From Microvelia longipes (taxonomy: Eukaryota > Arthropoda > Insecta > Hemiptera > Veliidae), in the NCBI GenBank assembly GCA_018340805.1, contig JACMZG010001863.1, positions 54,181,906 to 54,245,905 of the forward strand: 64,000 nucleotides of DNA, in the 5' to 3' direction. The position numbers were made by a program, and so were the translations under genes. The stretch's first letter is position 1, and every line of letters starts with the position of its first letter. A model generated the notes under the pieces. That model saw nothing but the letters and a program-made list of their open reading frames with translations. It was not told the origin of the DNA and made no database searches. Below are positions 1-53,400 of the stretch, piece by piece.

Positions 1-118
1 TTATTCACCGACCTTTGCACCTAATTTAATAATTTAATTATGTATTTTCTTTTTTACTTCTTTACTTTTCCTTTTTATATATTTTTTTTTGTCTTAGTCT
101 TTATACTTTGTTGTTTTA

Positions 119-159
119 GACACTGATGATGGTCTGTAAGACCGAAAGTCGACTTTGTT
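119..159 (+). ncRNA. hammerhead-like ribozyme motif, copy 1
   Basis: CTGATGA (123-129), one extra T, a perfect 4-bp stem GGTC/GACC, then GAAA (144-147). Next comes GT-CG-AC, a 2-bp mini-stem, then TT and TGTT, which can pair with GACA just before the core. This matches the three-helix order of a type I hammerhead with a tiny helix III, as reported for Penelope-like retroelements. The extra base between the core and helix II is not canonical. Confidence 0.4.
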
Positions 160-550
160 TAATATAACAAGTTATTGTGGAGAGACTGTTTTTTTTCAAT
201 TCCTAATTGTTTTATAGTCCTAAAGGCAAAAAAAATCCTCTCTTGACGTCGGCACTTGTTGTAAGAGCCCAAAATACGAGAGTTAAGTCACTTGTTGATT
301 CTATTTTACTATACTATTTTTCTGTTTATCTGATTCATTATATAAAGCTAATAATTTGTAAATTAGTTTTAGTTTTTTACAAAAATTATACATTTGCAGG
401 TATAATCTTTTTTTTACTATAATCTTTAAAATGTTTTAATTTTTTTAATGCCCCTTTGTCAAAAGGGGGTTTTAAGATATTTATATTTTTCCTTCTTAAT
501 AAACTTATTGTTCACATACATAAAATATAAAATATATTGTTCACATTATT

Positions 551-690
551 GTGAACATTGCAACAAAAAAAAAGAATTTAACGCCAGCATTAATAAATAT
601 CTACTATTAGATCCAGTTCAACCATCTATGAAATAAATTATAAAGAAAATCTAAAACCACTAAATTATTATCACAATACAAATTCATTTA
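551..690 (+). repeat. 140-bp direct repeat, copy 1
   Basis: The segment from GTGAACATTGCAAC through CACAATACAAATTCATT recurs at 3190-3330 with only a few changes. The 2.6 kb between the copies hold several mobile elements. It may be the edge of a dispersed repeat or a segmental duplication. Confidence 0.8.
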
Positions 691-957
691 AACATCATTA
701 TAAGCAATAATTGCTTATTATGGTTATAACAACTATAAATCCCTAAGTCTGGAAGGTTTTCTCTATTGATAGGGGTTGGAGTCAAGAATAGATCCCATTG
801 GCACTGCCACTGGAGGTCTATTGTACTATTGACTACTAGCCCTAAGCTAGTTTTAATTACTCAAATTAAAATTGACATTAGGTATATTAGTGTATACACA
901 CATAATTTCTAAGTATGGAAATTTTATTAATATGTTTATGGCATTATTTTTTGTGAG

Positions 958-1555
958 TTATTGATGCACCAAGGGAGTAAAGAATGCTATTATTTCCCTG
1001 AGCAGTTAGTTAGTTTCTAAGGCTTAAGCCGAAGGAACCAAAGCATTTAACTCCCGAGGCGAAGCCGAGGAAGTTATGACTATTAACTCCCGAGGCGAAG
1101 CCGAGGGAAAATAGCATTTTACTGCCAAGGTGCATACAAGAATTTATCTCCAAACATTGATTTTATTTTAACATGTTTTGTTGTATTTTATTCTTATTAT
1201 TTTGGGTCGGACCCATAAATTTAGGGGATCTGCCACAATTTTTTATTTTTACCAAACAACTTCTATTGACCTGAAACGGATTTTGAGCCAATAAAAAAAT
1301 TTGTTGGTTCGACTCCCCCTTATAAATTTTGGGGGTCCCACCCCCCCCCCCCGGTAAAAAAAAAAAATCGGTCACCAGTATAAATTTACAGAATACCACT
1401 CCCCTAAAAAATTGGTATAATAACCCAATAATAGACAACACTTTTCACTCCCAAGGGAGAAAAAGTTACTTTTTACTCCCAAGGGAGTGAAAAGTGCTTC
1501 TTTACTCCCTAAAAACTAGTAGTTAATAAACTTTACATTATACACTGTCTGGAGA
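958..1555 (+). repeat. dispersed repeat R1, copy A
   Basis: It starts at GCACCAAGGGAGTAAAGAAT and ends near TACACTGTCTGG. It contains AACTCCCGAGGCGAAGCCGA twice, a homopolymer-rich middle, and several CTCCCAAGGGAG palindromes. Related copies lie at 26020-26765 (minus), 33480-33815, 38655-39305 and 46575-47290. No protein coding capacity is visible. Confidence 0.75.
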
Positions 1556-1568
1556 TAAAAGTATTTGA

Positions 1569-2301
1569 TTCTGTCAGTAATATTAGTCCAGGAGCCTGAC
1601 CTGAAAAAATGTTTGGTTTTGTACAACTTCAAACCAATTTTTCCTGAAAATATACCTTAAATTAGGAAGAAAAAACATAGTCTGCCTAACTAGAGTGGAG
1701 CCCTTCATATGATTGTATATGCTCAAAATTTTATAATATTGCATAAATTTCAGTTTTCTTGGAATAAGTGGTTCCCTGTGGTTCGTTTGCAAAACATGAA
1801 GAGAGCATTTTTTAAAGTTAAAGAAACGTTTTTTAAAATCATCAAAATCGGAGGGATACAACCAAATTTATGGCTCTTTCAAAAACACCAAAAAAAATGG
1901 TTAATGCATGCGAAGTCGGTGGATTTCTTTAATTTTATTTAGCTTTTTGTGCATATATTTGGCCATTTAACAAATGTCATAACTTTAATTGTAGTTCTCC
2001 GATTTTGATATAAAAAAAACTCATGTTAGGACATTTTAACAGCCTTAAAAAATGTTCTCTTCATGTTTCCCACATAGCCTACAAGGGCCCACCAAATTCC
2101 ATAAAACTGGAATTTGTACAATTTTCTAACATTTTGAGCGAGTGCATTCATATGCAGGGCTCCAGTTTGGATTGGAGATTATGCAGAAAAGCAGATTATG
2201 CTTTTTCTTCATAATTTAAGGTATATTTTTAGAAAAATTTGGTTTGAAGAAGTTCAAAATGAGTCACATTTTTGGCTCTTGGACTAATATTACTGACAGA
2301 A
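1569..2301. mobile_element. foldback MITE with long imperfect inverted arms
   Basis: The ends are TTCTGTCAGTAATATTAGTC and its complement. The inverted similarity continues inward for roughly 300 bases each side (GAAGAGAGCATTTTT against AAAAATGTTCTCTTC), centred near 1940. No transposase is present. Confidence 0.75.
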
Positions 2302-2330
2302 TAAAATACAAAAAATAATTTCATTAACAT

Positions 2331-2974
2331 CAGTGTTGCCAGATGTACGATAATTATCGTATTTGTACGATATTTTCAGCTTTTCCCCCATGTACGATAG
2401 TGTGTGTACGATAATACCAAAAAATAGGATAATTTTAACTTTTGTACGATATTTGTACGATATTTAATAGTTCTATTATTAGTTACAGAATTTATAGTAG
2501 TAATTTGTTTAATGTTTAGTACAATAATCCTTTTACGTTTTAAGATTTTAATACAGTAGGATTGAACATTCAATACTAACTACTGCCAAAAATGTATATT
2601 CATAATTTTTTATCAATAATTTCTATACATATATTTTTTTATTTAGCTATGTAGGCATAATGTTACAATAAAAACCCAAACCTAGGTGACACTTGAGACT
2701 CAAAAGTGTATTCTAAAGACAGACAAGTGATCTTTTTGTTTCAAGGTTATTTGCAAATGGAAATGGAATAGCAAATAATATCTACTAGAATTTAATTAAC
2801 CCATAAAAACGCTGTTATTTTTAACTAATTCATGTTTAAAAAATAAATTTAACATGCAACGCCCCCCCACCACTCCCAATTTACATTTTTCAAAGTGTAC
2901 GATAATTTTGGCAATCCCCCCATAATTTTTTAGGAAATACCCCATATTTTTCATAATACCATCTGGCAACACTG
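2331..2974. mobile_element. hAT-type non-autonomous transposon
   Basis: Terminal inverted repeats CAGTGTTGCCAGATG (2331-2345) and CATCTGGCAACACTG (2960-2974). A perfect 8-bp target duplication ATTAACAT lies at 2323-2330 and 2975-2982. Ends starting CAGTG with 8-bp duplications are typical of hAT elements. The interior carries repeated TGTACGATA words and no transposase. Confidence 0.9.
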
Positions 2975-3189
2975 ATTAACATATTAATATGTTTGTATTG
3001 CGTCCTTTTTATTTGATTTGATTTGAACTTTGCATCTACTGATACTTTTGATGAGGATAAACAATATTTTCTTCCTAAAATCCAAATTTGAAGAGAGGGA
3101 TACATTTGTAACCACCAGTTCTTTTGTTCATATTGAAAAAAATTATGTATTAAATTATTAAACAAAAAATAATTAAATATCTTTAGATA

Positions 3190-3330
3190 TGTGAACATTG
3201 CAACCCAAAAAAAAGATTTTAACGCCAGCATTAATAAATATCTACTATTAGATCCAGTTCAGCCATCTATAAAATAAATTATAAAGAAAATCTAAAACCA
3301 CTAAATTATTATCACAATACAAATTCATTC
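3190..3330 (+). repeat. 140-bp direct repeat, copy 2
   Basis: Second copy of the 551-690 segment, same orientation, including ACGCCAGCATTAATAAATAT and the flanking AT-rich sequence. Confidence 0.8.
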
Positions 3331-3759
3331 AATTCAAAAGTAGTCGAATCAATTCAAAAAGCCGCCCTTACTTGCTTCAGCATACTTTATTGTATCACTT
3401 TACAAAAACACTAAAACAACTAAATTCCTTATTTTAAAGTTTTCAATTTTATAATATAGAAAAACAAATATTTGAAAAAAAAATTCAATCCTCTCAGAAA
3501 AATAATTTGAGAGAAATGTGTAAAGTTAAATAATAAGAGATAGGTTGAGAATCCAGCCAAAGATAACAATGAACCAAAGATACAGCATATAGTAAGTTAT
3601 AGAATTGTATCGCAAAGAACAGATTGCAGTCTCTGAAATTACTGTCTGTTAAAAATATTTTTAAAATTCTATGCCAATTAAATCAAACTTTACTGTTATT
3701 CCAGCAAATGGAAAGCATCAAATTCACAACTGTTTTCAAATATACAGAATGTATATTTA

Positions 3760-4398
3760 ACAGGGTGTAAATATAACGTAATTATTGAACCATATAAGAT
3801 ACATTTTTGAAATTTGGGGTTACTCCATCATGTATAGTACAGTTTGAGTGCAGAGATCCAATGGTGCCCCACAACACCTAATTATAAAATTTCAAATTGA
3901 GTCCCATATTTTTTCTTGCATATTTTGATTCTATGACCAAAATAATTATTATTATGCTCTTTGAATTTTTTTCTGTTGACAATAGTTTGCCCACTATGAA
4001 ACAGTAAAAATATAAATGTATGCCAAAAAATAGTTACAAATAAATTATATTATTGGTGTTTTATGTTTTTTTTTTTATTTCTTTTTAACTTTTCTAACAC
4101 AATTTTTTTACATTTCTACAGTTTTGTCCCTTCAAAAGAGAACAAACGACGGGCGAGGACGTCTTTTTTTGTGTTATTGACAAAAAAAATCAAAGAACAA
4201 AACAGTAATTATTTTAGCCATAGATTCAAATTTGCAAGAAAAAATGCAGGGTCCAATTTGAAATTTTTAAGATAGGTGTCGTATAGTGCCATTAGAGTGC
4301 TCTACACAAATGGTCAATACACAAATTCAATTCTTACATTACATTAGATCCCCCAAGTTTCAAAAATTGGAGGAGGGGAGGCTTTTGGATCACCCTGT
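3760..4398. mobile_element. possible ACAGGGTG-ended element
   Basis: It begins ACAGGGTG and ends CACCCTGT, abutting a TA tract, like the A and B elements at the right end of the window. Only about 8 bases are shared between the ends, so this is tentative. Confidence 0.4.
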
Positions 4399-4401
4399 AT
4401 A

Positions 4402-4675
<274 letters not shown>

Positions 4676-4737
4676 ATCTCTAAACTTAATAGTTAGAATT
4701 AATTTTCTAAACAATACAGTCAAAATAAGATAAATGT

Positions 4738-38250
<33,513 letters not shown>

Positions 38251-38397
38251 GTTATTAAGTTTGATTGTCAGGAGACAGTAGTTATAACATAAAAGAACAT
38301 AGCGATGCTACTTGACCATGCATGCTCAAGAACATGCACTTTTCTCTTTAAAATCATCTGTAAATAAAACATTAATGGAAAATATAATAGACCTATT

Positions 38398-38581
<184 letters not shown>

Positions 38582-38654
38582 GAAATAAATTTATATGATA
38601 TTAAATATGATAATAAATATTATTGTTCATTTGATATTCCAGAAGCCTTGGTCT

Positions 38655-39305
38655 TGCTTTGGTTCCAAGGAAACCAAAGCATTTAACTCCCGAGGCAAAG
38701 CAAGGAAGGTAATGAAGAGGGGAAAAATAGCATTTTACTGCCAAGGTGCATACAAGATTTTATCTCCAGACATTTTTCTTTAGTATGATTTGTTGTATTT
38801 TATTTTATTTTTTTTGGGTTGGACCCTCTTATAAATTTAGGGGGTGCTGCCTCCAAAAAGAACAAAATTAATTTATTGCTCCAAACAACTCTTTTGACCT
38901 GAAACGGATTTTGAGCCAATAATTTTTTTTTTGGTCGGCTCCCCCTTATAAATGTTGGGGGTGCTGATCCCAAAAAAATAAAAAATGTTTTTACTGCTCC
39001 AAACTATTTCTTTTGGCCTGAAACGGATTTTGAGCCAATCATTTTTTTTTTTTTTTTGTCGATTCCCTCTTATAAATTTTTGGGGTGCCACCTCAGGGGA
39101 AAATTAAAAATTGATCGGTCACCTACATAATCTAAGAGAATATCCAATCTCCTAAAAAATTGATATAATTGGCTCTGATAACCCAACATTAGGAAACACT
39201 TTTTCTCGCTTGGGAGTGAAAAGTAACTTTTTCTCCCTTGGTAGTGAAAAGTGCTTCTTTACTCACTAAAAACTAGTTGATAAACTTTACATTATACACC
39301 GTCTG
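38655..39305 (+). repeat. dispersed repeat R1, copy D
   Basis: Starts within AACCAAAGCATTTAACTCCC and runs to ACATTATACACCGTCTG. It contains three tandem-like GACCTGAAACGGATTTTGAG / ATAAATTTGGGGGTGC blocks. 5' part missing. Confidence 0.75.
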
Positions 39306-39448
39306 TGTATTAATTATTAATATCAACTATGTTAATATTAATAATAGTTGATAAATAAACAAGACTTCTTTAAACTTTATCTTTTTATATAAAGTTCTTA
39401 CCATAAGTTTATCTTAGAGGAATTACTTCTTGAAAGGATATCTTGTCA

Positions 39449-39679
39449 AGCCACCTCAGTGGTCACGATAGTTGAAGTGTCAGTATTTATACTGACTTAT
39501 GACACCTCCAAGGTCGGGGGTACCCATTCCAAATTATGCTCTCAATTTATATAGGATTATTGTTTAAATAAATATTTGCCAACTTTAGAATACACTCGAA
39601 GCGTAACAGTTTCCATTACCACCTGAGGTGATTTCCACAGGGGTTATACCTGATGAGCTGCACAGCTCTAAACAGGCAT
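39449..39679 (+). mobile_element. tRNA-derived SINE, copy 3
   Basis: AGCCACCTCAGTGGTCACGA at the head, then GACACCTCCAAGGTCGGGGG, CCAACTTTAGAATACACTCG and CCTGATGAGCTGC in the tail. Boxes A and B are decayed. Confidence 0.75.
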
Positions 39680-41039
39680 CATCATCATATCTTGTCGGAT
39701 TTTTCGAGTTCATTATCTATGTCATACTTACATAAGTGTATTGCGTTTTATATTATTGCACACAGTTATAATCAGTTGGCAGCATGGGAAAATACTGTAA
39801 AGCAACCAATGGTAGCAGAGCATTCCCCCTGAACTGTAAGAGGTAACCAGAGATCTCTCGCAATCTGAGCATTGAAAACAACTAAATATACCATAGGTTA
39901 CACATAAAAATCGACCTATCAACTTGTTTATGTTATTGTTTACTTTTCCATCCCTTCTTGCAGTAAACAAACAACAAATTTTAGCACGATTAACTTATAT
40001 GAAAATAAGAAATTAAATATTGCTAAAAACACTCATATAACATAACAGATGAATTCTTACATTTATAATCTATAATTAAAATTTGTATAAAGAATATGGA
40101 ATTCATAATGAAAACAAAAGAACTTACATTAGAACTATTTGAATGAAATTACAAGAAAACAATCCATTGGATAAAATTAAAGCAGCACTTATAATATTCA
40201 AACTATTCATGACCGTATTCCCAATATAATGTATAATAATTAAATATTACGTATTCCCAATAACACAGGTAAAAGAAAACTGATACTCGAAATAATTAGT
40301 TTGTCCTTAGTCAATATGTTTATGTTTGTTTAGTTTAGTTTATATATGTCTTATGTTTGTTTTCGTCTAAGGGCAGACAGAAGGGAATACTGGGAAATCG
40401 TCCAGACAGGAAAATTGATTAAATAACAGACATGCGCAAACTATTCCCTGTATATCCCCGTAAACTGTAAATAAACTACGCATGCTCATAAGACCTTTGT
40501 AATTTAGGAGGCAAATTCAAATTGCGAATAAACACAATAAATGAATAATAAAATAATTATAATTCTAATCATTAAACTAAGTGGAACTTTCATTTCGGAA
40601 GTTTGGGATGGCGTGTATGTTTGTGTATTTGTTTGTTTGTTTGTTTGTTTGTGAGTGTATTTGTACGTTTTGAACAAATACAACCGTTGTTTTTGCCGTA
40701 AAAAACTAACCGACTTGAATGAAACTTGGTATACATGGTATAGAAGTAGTAATATTGTCTTCAGAGCTGTATGGTTTTTGGTTGCAGTGGCGCAGATATT
40801 TTTAAAATGGAGACCAAAATTTCGGACCTTTTATAAAAAAAATTGAGTGAAAAAGTCGCGTTGCATATTATTTTAAAGCTTTTGCAAAGTAGAAAAAGAA
40901 AATAATATGACGTGTAAAATTATTAAAATTGCCAATAATTTTAAAAATGGCAAATATTATTGCGGACCATTTGAAAAAAAAAATTGAGTAAAAAAATTAA
41001 AATTAGTTTTTACTAATTTTATAAGAATTTTCAAGGTAG
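39680..41039. other. intergenic, mostly unannotated
   Basis: 39755-39975 contains AGTTATAATCAGTTGGCAGC and GGGAAAATA, shared with 50288-50446. 40590-40860 contains (TTTG)n and AACCGACTTGAATGAAACTT, a wording common in dispersed invertebrate repeats. I see no gene, promoter element or RNA here. Confidence 0.5.
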
Positions 41040-41945
41040 AGATCTTAGTAATGTACTGTAGATACTTAGCGGGCGAAACGAGTACTTTTTACTTTCTGTT
41101 ACTAATAACTGTAATTTAGCGAGCAAATAGCGGGCATTTTTTATACATAATTCTCTATGCATAGTATAATTACTATTATATATTATATTATTATACTACT
41201 ATATTATTACTATACTATTATACTAGTTTATAATTATACTATGTATAATTATTACTATATGCAATCTAGTGAACGAAGCGAGCCCCTTTTTAATATGTAA
41301 AATCATATATACACCCGACCAAGCGAGCCCCTTTTTAGTATGTAATATTATAAACATACGCAATCGAGTCATTTTTATACATATTATTATTACACGCAAC
41401 CAAGCCTATTCTAAACAATCAAGCGAGCGAAGCAAGCCTCTCTTAGCACATAAAATTCTATATATACGTTATCTAGCTAGCGAAGCGACCCTATTTTTAC
41501 TATTAATATTACATGCAATTAAGCGACACTTTAATCAAACACTTTAATTAAAGTGTTCTAAGCAATCTAGCGAGCGAAGCGATCCTTTTTGAAAGTGTAT
41601 TATAAATATGCACATTTTTAGCGAACCTCTCTTAATACGTATTATTATAAATATACGCAATCTAGCAAGCAAAGCGAGCCTTTTTTACTATGAAAAATTC
41701 TAAAGATACATAATCTAGCGTGCCAAGTTTGCCTTATTAAAGTGTTGCCTAAAAAAATTAAACGTAGCGAGCGAAGCGAGCCCTTTTTTCAATTTTTCGA
41801 ATTTATACTTCAGAATGCTAGCGTTAATATAATTTAGAATACTAGAATAGAATAGAAAGAATACTTATTTATAATAGAATACTTTAGAATATGGTGTTTC
41901 CCATTTACTCTATCTAGCGAGCGAAGCGAGTCTATTATAAAATAT
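41040..41945 (+). repeat. degenerate array with a recurring GCGAGCGAAGCGAG core
   Basis: At least ten irregular units of about 50-90 bases, each with a version of CTAGCGAGCGAAGCGAGCC, then a T run, then AT-rich sequence with a TATGTAAAAT or TATTATAAATATACG motif. It sits between the divergent Ankib1 and Dpm1 genes, about 570 bases from the Dpm1 start. Confidence 0.85.
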
Positions 41946-42510
41946 TTTATTTGGTATATTCTTCTGACGTGAGTTCTTGATGCAACTCATTACTAGTAAT
42001 TTTACTATCAAAAATCCAAATTTAAGACTGTAAAAATGAGGGCAAATGTCTACATTTCAGAGAAAAAAATGTAAAACATGAAACATATAAAGAAAACTGC
42101 ATATGCTTAAGTATCCTCTGATGATGGATCCTCCTTTCGCACTACCAACTAAGGGACTTATTCTACTCTTTGATGAGCATAAGTCTTTTTAACTAACACA
42201 CAACCCCCATCACCTTCGTTGCATGTCTGTAGTGAGTGTATGTAAAAAACAGTCATCCATATTATATTACGAAAAATAATATTTAAATAAATCTATTTTT
42301 CATTCATCGTCCGGCATTTTTAATTCTATATTAGAAAAACAAAACGCAAGTCAAAAAGAAAGAGGAAGAACCGCAAGATTATTTGTGTTTGTTTACGTTA
42401 CATTTTCTGGCTCTAACAATGAAGTGGATTAATTTTTTATTATTGTATATATTTTGATAACAATTATATCTGCTTTGTTTGTGAATTTGTTTGCTAATTT
42501 TTGGGGTACT
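41946..42510. other. Dpm1 5' flank
   Basis: About 560 bases with no repeat I recognise. It presumably holds the Dpm1 promoter and 5' UTR. No clear TATA box or initiator can be singled out in such AT-rich DNA. Confidence 0.4.
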
Positions 42511-50586
<8,076 letters not shown>

Positions 50587-53034
50587 ATCTGTCTTTTATT
50601 CTCCCTACATTCCTATTGCTGATCATTTCACCACTTCTTATCAATCTTTCTCTTGAAATCTATCATTATAAACTTTAAATGCACAGAGGGTGGTAAATCT
50701 CCAATAGACAAATTAAGCTTTTAGTGGGGCTATCATGTTGAAATCAGTATGTGCACCAATAAGGCTGCCACTGTGAGTAGCGGTTGGGAACCCTGCGGGT
50801 TTCAGGCTGTTTTAAACGGGTCCAGATTTTTGTCAATAAACCAAAAAAGAAATTTTATCTAAATAAAACCTTAACCCAGGCCTGGTTTTCCCAAACCCAA
50901 ACTGCGAGTTTTCTTTCCATTCACTCTATTTGTGACATAATGTTTGTAAATCTCTTTATTTTTTGTAAATGTAAATGGATGTTTGTATCTGTATTTACAA
51001 TTAAGTTTTTTTATTATTATTACCATGTATGTTTATACATGTGTTGAAGAGAACTTTGATCAAATAACATTATACACTCTCTCATAGGCTCACTTTCATT
51101 ATGTCTTTAAAAATGATGGGAATAAAACCACAGCATAGTATTTGATTATTAAAATGTATAGATCAAAAAGATGCCTAGAATATATAAGGTTATTGCCTAG
51201 TGATTCTAAATTATTCCAGGGAAAGATTACTTTTGAAGAGAGTGTTTGGTCTGTAACCCTAAATCTACTGTTATCGCTAGAAATTTTTACAGTCTCCCAA
51301 TTTGTTTCAATCTTACCAAAATCACTATTATCCATCTCTGCTCATTTCACTTTTTTTTCATTTCAGATACTACTGGTAAGACAGTCAAATCCAAATTTAA
51401 TAAAAATTTAGCTTGTTTTTTTATTGTAATCTTTTAATGTTGATTTTTTTTATTATTTTATATGTATTTATGTGATTTAGTTATTTATTATATTGGGCAT
51501 GAAATGTGTAATTAAATATATTTTCTTTAAAATTTACTTCTTTATTTGCCCAACTCTTAGTAAACATTTTTACGCTGTTTTTTGTGCTATATTTTGAGAA
51601 AAAGAGTCCTTATTCTTACATGGCTGACGGCTTTGAGCATTGCCAATTCTGACATAAATTAATTAAACTTGAGGTGGTGCTTTTTTATGAAATGAAAATT
51701 CTTTTCAGTTGTGTAATTAACTTTGAGTGTCATCAAATTTTGTGGAAATATTGATAAAAATTCAATGGGAAGGTAAACTTATATAGGGCTTTTTAGGTTC
51801 TAGGGATAAATTCAAGACATTTAGCCCCTCGCATGTATTCAGTGGGAAAATGCTCAACATTGAAGCTTTAGAACATTATGAAAACATTATAATGTATGTA
51901 AGACATTATGAAGAATTTCCAAGTGTAAAAATTGCCTTATTTTTGGATTAAGAACACAAATTACCCTACCATCATTTACCCATCTTTAACTCATTTTACA
52001 GACTCAAGGAGTGGTTTGATTTTTGTAAAAAAAAACCATAAATAAGTATATTTCTTTTCTTTAATATTATTTTTAATGCAATTTTCTGACTTTTTTCTAT
52101 TGTGCAATTTCTGTATCTTAATGAAATCAATAAAGTTCTTGTTCTATCATTTTGAGATACATATTGTCACTAATATAGTTGTAACCCACTAAAATATAGT
52201 AACTCTGAATTTTTCAAAAATTAAAAATATAATAAATAATCTGTGCTTAAGCCAAAAATAAGCTATTTTCACTCTTGGAAAATCCTTTGTTATGCCTATA
52301 CTTAAGCTTTGATTTTGAGTTAAAATGTCCAATTTTTACACCACCGTAGTCCTGATCATATCTTTTTATCTCGAAGACCTGATTGGCATAATTTTCTTGG
52401 TTAATAAACAAGAAAACAATTCTCATCCTTAGCCTTCTTATTGAATTTAGAACTCTGTTACCCACAACTCTGCTTCGTGGTATGAACATATTCACGAACC
52501 TTCAGTGCTAGAGATTTGCAAGTTCATATTTGATTTAGGCCTGTAAATGGCCAAAATTTGTTGGAGGGGAGGTATTAAGGATTAATTGATGATGCATCTA
52601 AAATGCTCCACCCACTATAACTTGCAATATTTCCAATAATAAGCATAAATAACTTCATTGTACACAAAACAGCGTCTATAGGCCCTTTGTGACATTCCAT
52701 GCCTTAGCTTAGGTCTTATGAAAATGTTATGATTACAGCTAATTTTCATTTTTAGGATCAATAAACTGAGAATATTTATTATATCAAAAATATATTTTAT
52801 AAAATACATACATTCAAGCTCCTATAAATATTAATGACGTTGTGTTATTAAGCATATGAATATGTTAACAAACAAGGTACAATGCAACATAAATTCCTCA
52901 CACAGATACTTTTGGAAATCCTCATTGTTAAATCATATTAATAAATAATAATAATAATCTAAAACCATATTTACTAAGTAAAAGTATACATTTGTACTAA
53001 ATTTCTAAAAATGTACACAAGTCACTCGATAAAT
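50587..53034. other. Dpm1 3' flank, no gene seen
   Basis: AT-rich DNA with many short frames on both strands and no recognisable domain, RNA or transposon end. Confidence 0.5.
50835..50840 (+). promoter_or_regulatory. candidate Dpm1 poly(A) signal
   Basis: An AATAAA lies about 250 bases beyond the Dpm1 stop, with another AATAAA near 50861. Position fits a 3' UTR of ordinary length. No cDNA evidence is available. Confidence 0.35.
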
Positions 53035-53400
53035 ATTGAACTAATGCTGATAATGAGATGAAACAGCACATATATTAGTCTTATACATGGCTACATGCGT
53101 GCCAAATTTCAATCAGATCGCATCATTTTCCACGTTTTATAATTTTTCAAAATTTTCATTGAGTCATTATTGCGGGTTAATGATGTCATAAAAAAATTAT
53201 TTTCCAAATAGCACAACTACAGCAGTAGACTGATTTTTGTACAAAGTTTCAACCGATATTAACAGATAACTTCGAGAAAACCACTCAGGAGGCCTTATTA
53301 ACACCTAAAACAGATAATTCCGGTTTCATCCCGATTTTGGATTTTTTTTGCAAACACAATATTTTTCCTATATACCTACGGTATAAATGAGGAAAAGCAA
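53035..53400 (+). repeat. dispersed repeat R3, copy 2
   Basis: Parallel to 10265-10700: AATGCTGATAATGAGATGAA, CATTGAGTCATTATTGCGGG, CAGGAGGCCTTATTAACACC and TACCTACGGTATAAATGAGG. Confidence 0.75.

Noticed and set aside
2890..3231. 113-residue minus-strand protein
   Set aside because: It crosses the end of a hAT MITE and a dispersed repeat; composition is random.
41040..41945. CRISPR-like array
   Set aside because: Repeats and spacing are irregular and degenerate, and the context is animal DNA.
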